Position numbers and translations under genes: made by a program. Under the pieces are notes generated by a model that saw only the letters and a list, made by a program, of their open reading frames with translations, was not told the DNA's origin and searched no databases. Shown piece by piece: positions 22,007 to 34,000 of a DNA stretch of 64,000 nucleotides. Source of the DNA: Antedon mediterranea (lineage: Eukaryota; Echinodermata; Crinoidea; Comatulida; Antedonidae); contig NC_092678.1 in assembly GCF_964355755.1 (NCBI RefSeq), positions 22,176,365 through 22,240,364 of the forward strand, in the 5' to 3' direction. Position 1 is the first letter of the stretch. Each line of letters starts with the position of its first letter.

Positions 22007-25000
22007 ATGGGACGAAATATGAAAGAACTGTTGGTGTCCTTGCTTGAGAGCTATGACCAGCTTCTAAATTCTAAAGGGACCCCGGAGGACCCACATCCTC
22101 CCCTTGCAAAGGAGTTCTTCGTAAGTATTGCAAATGTGTAGCCATGCAACCTTAATTTGTAGCCTAAGGCCTAGCCTAGGATTTTGTGTCAGAAATACAG
22201 TATCACGTAGGCCTAGGCTAGGCCTAATGATTCAATTTCGTATTTCATTTATTATTTTTTTAGAGTATTGTAATTAATAATAATAATGTTACTTTTTAAT
22301 AATATTAATATTATTAATTATTAATTAATAAATCAATGCAAAACGTCATAAACAAATACAAGATTAAATGGCCTAGACATTGGCTTATTTATTATTAATT
22401 AGTAGTATTATAATATTCATCACTTTATTCAATATAGTACGATTATTATTGTTTCCATTGTATTGTAATATTAGGAGTAGACCTGATGTATTGTATAAAA
22501 GTTAAAACCAACAGTGTAGTAATACTAGAATACATATTTTACTACTTCATTAATAAATTACAGTACATAACAGCAGAATTAAATATATTAATTTTTGAAT
22601 AATTAAATAAAATGTCAGATCATATCATAGATAGGAGGAGGGGTTGGAATATGCAGAGGATGCACCCTTCTAAATGTACCATCATGATATTCAGTTGCAA
22701 TATACTTGTCTGAATTAGAATTAGTTAAAACAAAACTGCTTTATTAGCATCCATACAGTAATATGACTGAAACAACTTAATATTGTTTCATTTTCTATTC
22801 TGTAAGTTATTTACCTTTCCTGCTAGAAATACTACACTACTATATGAATTGCATGTTGCACAAACCTGTGTTTATGAATTAAATCATTTTTATTGGCAAT
22901 GAATCTAAAGAATCTTCTATAAATTTAAAAGAATACACCATGTTAAAAGATATTCTACTCCAGTTACTGCAGTAACAACTGTATTTTGATTATTCTCTAT
23001 TTAAATAGCTAGATTGTTTCGGGACAATCATATACGCTGCAATAAAAACTAAATTTATATGTTTCACAGAAAAAAATGTAAAACTGTACAGTAGTATCTG
23101 TATCAAAATAATTTTGTTGATACCTGAGTAATATTAGTATATAAATATTTGATTATAATATCTTGGCTTCCTTTTATTTCTTACTTTTAGGTAAGATATA
23201 AAATAAAGATACGGCTTAGTTTACAGATTCTGTTAAAAAAAAAAAAAAACTTTTTTAAACTGCACCTACTGTGCCGTATTAGCGCACAAAAAGTCTTTTT
23301 ATTCAAATAATTCCAATAATAAAAAAAATACAGGAATTTTAATTCCCTGAAATAACCAGGATGATAGTGTAATGTGGGTTGGTGTATCCTCTTTCCAAGG
23401 CTATCTCTTTAGAAATCTTTAAAAAATCTATAGAATTTTTTAAAAACATTGAATTATCCTTAATCTTTTCAGTACAGTACACAATATTAATTATATAACC
23501 CTTAATCATGCTGAGTAGATAGGTAAACACTTACAAAAGTACATTAAAAAAAGTAAAGATACGTCATATTAAATGTATAGGATGATCTATATTAAGTTTA
23601 TTATCTGTTCCCGGACAATTGAAAACAAAGAAAGACATGAAACAACTTAAAGAACTAGCCAATGAAAGATCAGACTGGAAGAAACTAGTAAAAGGGATTT
23701 ACGGAGCAGCCCAAGCGGAAATGTCGGCAGACTTTTCAGCGGAAAGGCAGTAATAATAATAATATATAATATATATAAATTGTAAATAGTATCAATTCCA
23801 TAAAAAAGTAATAATTTTTGGAGGGCTTTATTAATCCTTAAGTACAATTTATAATGTTTATTAAAACGTACAATAAAACGAAAATTCTCATTAAAATACC
23901 CTGTATTGGTCAATCCAAAACCTCTGAGTAAAGTACTCAATTTTTATCTTTATTTAACAACAAATATTGAAATCGCAAGGTTTAAAACACTCTGTATATA
24001 ATAACATTGCTATTTCCTCATAGGAAGTCCAGCATTGCTTTTCAGTATAGTGACTTACATAATACCGTACTTCAGAAGGTTTAATGCACTTATTTCAACA
24101 CTTCCAACCAAATCATTTAAGCCTCCAATATGAACCTGTTGCCAAGTTGAAAATAACATAATTATAAAAGCAAGGAATACATTTCTATATTTGGCAAGCA
24201 ATGAATTTCTAAGATAGAATATGAACCTGTTGCCAAGTTGAAAATAACATAATTGTTAAAGCAAAGAATACAGGTACCGTATATATCTAGATTTGGCAAT
24301 GGTTTTTTAAGATTGTGTTATCATGTATCTCTCTGATTTATTATCATCATCATTCATTTTTATTTCAGAGTGTGAAGAGTCAATCAACCAAGTATAAAAT
24401 GCAGAAAACTTTCCCGACAACTGCAGGCGAATTGGATTGCAATCTTAAGAAGAACCGATATAAAGATATTTTACCTTGTAAGTTATTGTACGCTTGCAGT
24501 GAAATATGCCCAATTCATTCCCCACATCTTTTGATTCAAAAAGAACAATAATGGATGAAAATTAATTTTTAAGGGAAAGAGCGTAATTCTTTTCATTAGA
24601 AATTAGAGAATTTTAAGAAATGTTATAATATTAACCTATTATACAGTATATGACATTTACATCAGAAGCCTATATATTATTATGAATTTTTTTTTTTTTT
24701 TTGCAGTTGATTATACACGAGTTGTGTTGTCCGAGATAGAGGGCATACCAGGTTCGGACTACATTAATGCAAATTATCTAAAGGTAGTTTGAATTGATTT
24801 CGTTATTATGTTTTTATAATATTAATAATATTTTTAAAAAGCCTGGCCAAGGATTGCCATTGTCATTGTCACTGTTCAATGCTTTGATACCTGCCCTAAT
24901 GTAAAGGGCATTGATAGGGCAGGTATAAATGAAGCCCTTATTTATGCCCTTTACATATGCCTGCCCTATCAATGCTGTTTGGTGGCCTACAATATCAATG

Positions 25001-28000
25001 CACTCTAGCAGAAAAATCACAAGTGATTTTTCAGATTTAAACTAAATTTCAATTGATGAATTGATAGTACTCAATGTTTAGTAGTAGACAATTACCACTT
25101 AAGTTCTGTCTACACTATCAAACTTTATGTGACAAAAAAATGTGATGTGCCCATACACGATGATGTCATATCACTACCATATTTGGGAATATCACTACCA
25201 TATTTGGCCACATCACACTTTTTTGTCAAAATAGTTTGATAGTGTAGACAGAGCTTTACAAATAAAAAGAAAAGCTATATAGTGTAGGACCGTAAGTATT
25301 TTATTTCTGGATGTTAAACTGTTTACATACCAGATCTGTAAACTATTGTTTATGGAAATTTAAAGAAAAACCGGGTAGTTGCATTATCTGACAGTATTTT
25401 ATTTTGTATCATTATTTCCTGGCTATTCTAAAGGTCAAAAAGAAGAACAACGATGAAAAGAAAGGTCAAACCTTGATAAAAAAATTATTCGGAAAATAAG
25501 AAATGATCATACAGTAGTAAAACACACGCTTGGCATTCTCAATTAAAATTTTAATTTTTGGCCCTTTTACTGAATTTAAAAAAGCCAAGTACAAACATAG
25601 CAAAGTATCAATAAGTTGACCTACTGTATTCTCACTACTACACTATATAATACTGTTTGTCAATACTTAACATTGTATATTTGCTATTGTAAATTTGACC
25701 TGAACTACATTTTGATTGTTAATCTTTTATGTTTCACACATTAACTGTGCACTCTTCCGGGACTCACTGTATTTCAACTAATTCAACTGTACAATAATAA
25801 ATTATTTATTACTAAATATTATAAAGTTTTCAAAATTATTCTACTGCAGTTACTGCAGTAACTACCTTAAGTTTACTATTTAACCTGGTTAAAGCTCTGT
25901 CTACATTATCAAACTTTAAGTGACAAAAAATGTGATGTGCCCATATATGGACATGATGATGCCATATCACTACCAACCATATTTGCGCACATCATATTTT
26001 TCTTTGTAAAACTAGCAGTAATATTTTTGTTGGTGATCATCATATGCATCATTGTTTATTGTAGTGACTAACCCAGACACTTTTAGAACAAACTAAAATC
26101 ATACATTATTGCATTAAAATTAAAAATGTAATTACTGCAGTAACTGAAGTAGTATAATTTTCACATGATCCTTTAAATTTAATATAGTGAGACATTGATA
26201 ACAAACAATTTCGTAACTGTCATGGAACAATTCAAATATTTGACCTTTAGTTTAATTATGGTTTCAAAAATTATTGCGGCCATTAAATTTTATCATTAAA
26301 TCTGTATTGTTTAATAAATTATTGAAATACAATTATATTAGACACAATTGTTTAGCCAAGGCTATAGTTTATGAGGTAATTTCACACGTTTTATTATTAA
26401 GTGTTTCATTGTTTTTTTTATTGAATTAAGATACCAAGATAAAAATGTTTTAATCTTGAGGAAATAATATATTAGAATTGATGTTATCATAATCAATGCT
26501 TATAGTTGCCTTCCTTGTGTGTGACGTAAAAGATGTTAAACAATGGGAAGTCATTTGTATTATGGTTATTTGTCAATTTTCATGGCTACATAGAGTAGGT
26601 TCACACTAGCGTGTTCATTGCTACATAGGCCAGATTCACACTAGCATGTTCATGGCTACATAGGCCAGGTTCACACTAGCGTGTTCATTGCTACATAGAG
26701 TAGGTTCACACTAGCGTGTTCATTGCTACATAGACCAGGTTCACACTAGCATGTTCATTGCTACTACATAGACCAGGTTCACACTAGCTTGTTCATGGCT
26801 ACATAGACCAGGTTCACACTAGCGTGTTCATTGCTACATAGAGTAGGTTCACACTAGCGTGTTCATTGCTACATAGACCAGGTTCACACTAGCATGTTCA
26901 TGGCTACATAGACCAGGTTCACACTAGCGTGTTCATTGCTACATAGAGTAGGTTCACACTAGCTTGTTCATGGCTACATAGACCAGGTTCACACTAGCAT
27001 GTTCATGGCTACATAGAGTAGGTTCACACTAGCGTGTTCATTGCTACATAGACCAGGTTCACACTAGCGTGTTCATTGCTACATAGGCCAGATTCACACT
27101 AGCGTGTTCATTGCTACTACATAGACCAGGTTCACACTAGCTTGTTCATGGCTACATAGACCAGGTTCACACTAGCGTGTTCATTGCTACATAGACCAGG
27201 TTTACACACTAGCATGTTCATGGCTACATAGACCAGGTTCATACTAGCATGTTCATTGCTACATAGACCAGGTTCACACTAGCATGTTCATGGCTACATA
27301 GAGTAGGTTCACACTAGCATTTTCATGGCTACATAGACCAGGTTCACACTAGCATGTTCATTGCTACATAGACCAGATTCACACTAGCCTGTTCATGGCT
27401 ACATAGACCAGGTTCACACTAGCATGTTCATGACTACATAAACCAGGTTCACACTAGCATGTTCATTGCTACATAAGCCAGGTTCACACTACCGTGTTCA
27501 TGGCTACATAGACCAGGTTCACACTAGCGTGTTCATAGCTACATAGACCAGGTTCACACTAGCATATGTTCATGGCTACATAGACCAGGTTCACACTAGC
27601 ATTTTCATTGCTACATAGACCAGGTTCACACTAGCATGTTCATTGCTACATAGGCCAGATTCATACTAGCGTGTTCATTGCTACATAGACCAGGTTCACA
27701 CTAGCATGTTCATGGCTACATAGACCAGGTTCACACTAGCATGTTCATTTCTACATAAGCCAGGTTCACACTAGCGTGTTCATGGCTACATAGACCAGGT
27801 TCACACTAGCATGTTCATGGCTACATAGACCAGGTTCACACTAGCGTGTTCATTGCTACATAGGCCAGGTTCACACTAGCATGTTCATAGTTACATAGGC
27901 CTGGTTTACACTAGCATGTTCATGGCTACATAAGCCTGGTTCACACTAGTGTGTTCATGGCTACATAGACCAGGTTCACACTAGCATGTTCATGGCTACA

Positions 28001-31000
28001 TAGACCAGGTTCACACTAGCATGTTCATGGCTACATAGAGTAGGTTCACACTAGCATGTTCATGGCTACATAGACCAGGTTCACACTAGCATGTTCATTG
28101 CTACATAGACCAGATTCAAACTAGCCTGGCTACATAGACCAGGTTCACACTAGCATGTTCATGGCTACATAGACCAGGTTCACACTACCGTGTTCATGGC
28201 TACATAGATCAGGTTCATACTAGCATGTTCATGGCTACATAGACCAGGTTCACACTAGCATGTTCATGACTACTGTACATAGACCAGGTTCACACTAGCA
28301 TGTTCATTGCTACATAAGCCAGGTTCACACTACCGTGTTCATGGCTACATAGACCAGGTTCACACTAGCGTGTTCATGGCTACATAGACCAGGTTCACAC
28401 TAGCATGTTCATGGCTACATAGACCAGGTTCACACTAGCATGTTCATGGCTACATAGACCAGGTTCACACTAGCATTTTCATTGCTACATAGACCAGGTT
28501 CACACTAGCATGTTCATGGCTACATAGGCCAGATTCATACTAGCGTGTTCATTGCTACATAGACCAGGTTCACACTAGCATGTTCATGGCTACATAGACC
28601 AGATTCATACTAGCGTGTTCATTGCTACATAGACCAGGTTCACACTAGCATGTTCATTGCTACATAGGCCAGATTCATACTAGCGTGTTCATTGCTACAT
28701 AGACCAGGTTCACACTAGCATGTTCATGGCTACATAGACCAGGTTCACACTAGCATGTTCATGGCTGCATAAGCCAGGTTCACACTAGCGTGTTCATGGC
28801 TACATAGACCAGGTTCACACTAGCATGTTCATGGCTACATAGACCAGGTTCACACTAGCCTGTTCATTGCTACATAGGCCAGGTTCACACTAGCATGTTC
28901 ACAGTTACATAGGCCTGGTTTACACTAGCATGTTCATGGCTACATAAGCCTGGTTCACACTAGTGTGTTCATGGCTACATAGACCAGGTTCACACTAGCA
29001 TGTTCATGGCTACATAGACCAGGTTCACACTAGCATGTCCATAGCTACATAGACCAGGTTCACACTAGCATGTTCATTGCTACATACTGTAGACCAGGTT
29101 CACACTAGCATGTTCATGGCTACATAGACCAGGTTCACACTAGCATGTTCATGGCTACATAGACCAGGTTCACACTAGCGTGTTCATTGCTACATAGGCC
29201 TGGTTCACACTAGCGTGTTTATTGCTACATAGACCAGGTTCACACTAGCATATTCATGGCTACATAAGCCTGGTTCACACTAGCATGTTTATTTTTACCC
29301 ATACCATAATTTTATGGTAACCAGAAAAGTAACTGTAAATGTTTTCAACATATCTTCCGCTACAAAATATATCTGCAATAATGTTGATTAAAAAATCGTT
29401 TTTTTTTTTCATGTTATTTAAAGGATCACAATGACAAGCCTGTGTACATTGCAGCACAAGGACCACTACCCCAGACTGTTGCTGACTTCTGGCGATTAAT
29501 TTGGGAGAGCAATGCTCAGATTGTTGTCATGGCGTGTAATGAATATGAACTAGGGAAGGTAATACAACTTTAAATATTAGCAATACAAAGAAATGTTTTC
29601 TACACCAAATTCAGGTACAAATTTAGTACTATTAAGTAGTGTAATATCAAGAGTGGCTTTATGCCCACATGGCGCTCCATACATATATAGCGCCACCACA
29701 CATATTATAAGTTGTTGTTGTTCTACGTGAACGTAGCGGAATGCAGCCACACTAAATAAAGTATGTGTTTATCACAGTTACTAAGGGCCAGTGTTCATTT
29801 ATATACCGTTATTACAATTAGTAAAACTTATTGCGAACAAATTGTTTAAAAACACAAATTTAAAAAGAAAAAAAGGACCTTACCTACATTATCACCATGT
29901 TTACCTTGTAGAGGAACTTTTTTTGAATTCTAGTAGTAATAATTTACATTACATATTTACAAAGATAATTCTGTTCTATCATTCATTTGCATATAGTATC
30001 TGTTTGGTTAGTTGATTAACAAATATTGCCAAAATACCCTTAATGGCCAAATGTCAATATTATATTTATTTGTCGCTGTTCATTAAACAAGATGATTGTC
30101 TTGTTAATTTGAACTAAGTAATTTGGAGCCAACTAATTGTGTTTAAAAATAGAATTTTAGTTTCAAACTCAACATCAAAGACTTTAAGCTCTGTCTACAC
30201 TATCAAACTTGTTTGACAAAAAAAATATGGAAATGTTGATATCATATCACTACCAAATTTAAGCATATCACTAGAATATTTGGGCACATCACATTTTTTT
30301 TTTGTCAAATAAGTTTGATAGTATAGTCTACATTGAAACATACTTTTTTAATTTTGTTTGTTTTCTGAAACCAAGAAGCATAAATTATTACACTTTCACA
30401 TCATATTTTTCAGCATAAATGTCAGAAATATTGGTGTGAGGAAAATGAAAGTCTTCCATTTGGTGAAATGAGGGTGCAACAGGTTTGTATATCTCCATTA
30501 TTAAAATATTCTTTTTCCTTCCTTTTCCTGTTATTTACTTTTTTTCTCCACTTTATGAAGTATTAAAACAGTCAGTTTTATATCTATCTATATATTTTCT
30601 TTCTTATTTTAGATTAGTCAAGAATGCATAACGAAAGATTTTTTGATACGAAAACTTCTTGTTTCGAAAGGAGAGGTAAGTGCCAAGACGATAGAATAAA
30701 TTCATAGTGTCTTTATTTGTCCATTTGTTTTGAAAACTGGCATATCATATCATAGCAAATATTCTTGCTATCACCTAGTTTACTTTCTAGATTTAATCTA
30801 ATAACTCTATGGGTTTTTTAATGTCAGGATCAAAAGCAGTTGTTTCAATTTCATTACACATCATGGCCGGACCATGGAGTACCTACGACAGTTGAAGCTA
30901 TCATTAATATGGTGAAGAAGATGCGAGACTATCAGGTGGACGGCACCATGCCTCTTCTTATTCACTGCAGGTTAGATGACAAGTTATATCAATATTATCT

Positions 31001-34000
31001 CTGAGTACCATCTTCTGAAAGCAGGTTGATGACCTTTGACCAGCAACTTTCCAGATTATCTTCACTCCCCACATGCTGTATACAGAGTGGAGAGCATCAG
31101 AACTTCTGTAGTCTGCTGTTTTACCAAACCATAAGGTTCTTGACCGTTTCCTGTCCATCTTCCCTACAATCTTTCCTTCTGATGTTGCATATGATGATAT
31201 GTCAAAAAATTGGCAAATACTGAAAAGAAAACTATAAGCCAGTGGTTTTAAATCTTACACATTCCGGAAACCCCTTTTCTAACCTTGGTTGGTCCTTAGT
31301 GCTACGGGCACAGCAACCGTTGGGCTTTTTCTTGTTTTACCTCACTTATCATTATTTGTTTTTCTACAGTGCTGGTTGTGGACGAACGGGAACAATTTGT
31401 GTTATCGATTACGTAAGGAATTTATTAAGAGATGAGGTAATGAATCATAAAGTTAATTTTTGTTGTTACCATCTGTTGTCCAATTATATTTATTTAGAAA
31501 ATTAATGAATATTATTTCTTTTTAGATGATTGATGAGGACTTTAGTCTGAAATCAATAATTTTGGAAATGAGAAAACAAAGGCATGCTATAGTGCAATCA
31601 AAGGTAAGTCTAACTTCAATAAAAGTGTTCATTTATTCAATATAAATTGAGGTTATATGATTTGTGTTTTACTCTTACTTTATATTTTCCTTCATGCTTT
31701 AGTTTTATTTATCGTAAATCTTATCTATTCTAAATCTAAATTTGTGACCATGTATGATTTATTTTTACACAGGAGCAATATGAACTCGTTCACAAAGCAG
31801 CTGCAGCACTGTTTCGGGAAACATTACAAAATAAGTATGACATGAAATTTGATGACGGACACACGTACGAGAACTGGACTATAGATCCCGTAAGTTGTTT
31901 ATAAAATCATAAACTTTACTTCCCAACATCAATGTTTTATTTATTTTTTAAAAATCTAATTGATATAGAAACCACTTTTCCCAGTAGAGATTTGGTTTTG
32001 TATATCAGATTTAGGCAAAAATGTGTTTCTTGTCTGTTAAAAAACTTTCATATCAAAAATGTTATTACTTGTTTATTTTAACTTGGCAGGACCTTATACC
32101 AAGACCAGAAGCTCAAAGGGGTAAGTCTAACTTGTCGTATAATTTTCTCTAATGAAACCAACATTTGAATTATTTGAAATGGGTCACTTCAATACTCCTC
32201 AAGTATAAACCCATTGGCCAATTTTGTATAGGGCTTATGATTAAGAATTTGTTTATACCTGAAATAGGACAGTGTGCATTCTTTAGAACTTCTACTACCT
32301 AAGATTCCATATTGTATTGTTTTTTTGTCACCTAGTAGTACCTCGAATCAACCAATTCTGAGTTGAAGTATCGACTGTGTTGTATTAATGTAGTAGTTTG
32401 TAGGTAGTTTGATTAATTCAAAAACTGTTTTCTATTTGTTCTTCTACAGCTCCTTCAATTCCAGCACATCAGCCAGAGATTCCCAAGAAATCTCAATCCT
32501 TTGATGTCGAAAGTACAAAAGTTAGTGTATCCTCCTCGAAGCCAGCTGTACCATTTAAACCTCCTATTCCCACTAATAAACCAACTTCCCCCATGCCAGG
32601 GAAGCAAGCTGTGTTCTCAACACTAAGAACGTCAGAGAATAAAGTGATGAAATCAAAGCAAGAAGTGCCATCTTTCCCGGTTTCACCAGCACCAGCTCAA
32701 AGACGTTCTTACGACTCCGTTCTTGAGAATGCTCATCATTCTAAAGGTACCGTAAAACGATTGTCAGACACAGATAGTAAAATAGCTGGTGTTCAAAACA
32801 TGTTGCTGCAGCGGCAAAAGAATCTGACTGGTGGTTTGCAGACTAAGCCACCAGATGTTTCTAAACGGTTATCTCTTGAACAGAAGAAACCATCCGAAGT
32901 CCTAAAGTTTCAATCAGAGCCTAAGCCAATTGCAAGAAGTGTGTTCCCTCCAAAGGTTCAACTACCTATTCCTCTTCCCACTACAAGAAATGTATCGGGG
33001 AAAGAAGCCGAGGATAACTCAAGTGCTTATGAAGTCATCAGACCAGAACTTGAAAAGAAAGTGCCGCCATCGAAACCAAAACGAGACTTTAATATTCAGT
33101 TCAACCAACAATCGCCACAAGGGAGATCACCTCTTCCAACTGAAAATCAGTCTTCCCAACCAACCACGAAAACAGCGATGAAACTCCCACCAAAAGCTGT
33201 CAAAAGAGTTTCCCTACCAAATCCAAAATCTGCTCTACCCTGCCCACCATCACCAAAGGTATCAACAGCTTCCGTACCGACACCAAAACCAAACCAACCT
33301 TCACCACCATTAACCACTAAAGGCTCCTTACCTGCACTACCATCATCACAGAGCAATGGAGAGTATGCTTATGTCGACCTTTCAAGTCATCTTCCAGAAC
33401 TGATAGAAAGAGAAAAAGTGTCCGGAACGGAGGAGTGTGCCGCATACGGAATACAAGATGCTGAGGTCATGATTCCTTACGCAACCACCACCATCGACGG
33501 TGTACTAGATGCTAGAAAGCCGCCGCCACAAAAGAAACAAGTTTCGCTAGATAGAACATACGAGGATATCACACCGCAAGACCTGGAAAGATCTAAAGCA
33601 GTTGGACAAAGTGCTTACACTGAAGATTCGGCATACGCAGAAGTTGGCGACTTTCAGCAACCGCAAGAACCAAGAGGTAAAGTCCATAAAGAAAAGCGCC
33701 ACCAGCGATCATTTTATTTAGAGTGGCGCTATACAAGAATACATTATCATTTATAAACCAGTTTCTATAGCAAATATCCAATTATATCTCTTGCTTCTAA
33801 GATATTTTCTGTTGGAATCTGAAATCTTCTTTTTATATTTTATTTGTTTTCATACGTTCTCTTGCATGTTTACCCTGAATTAATTATTTTGTGCACTAAA
33901 AAACATTACGCATGTGATGTTAACATGTTGTTTAAATTTAATACATCACATCACCAAAAAAAACATTTGAAAAAGTGACAGTTCTACATCATCCAATCAA

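Noticed and set aside
26585-29290. CRISPR-like array
   Set aside because: The 35-bp repeats are contiguous with no spacers, the locus is within a eukaryotic intron and there are no cas genes.
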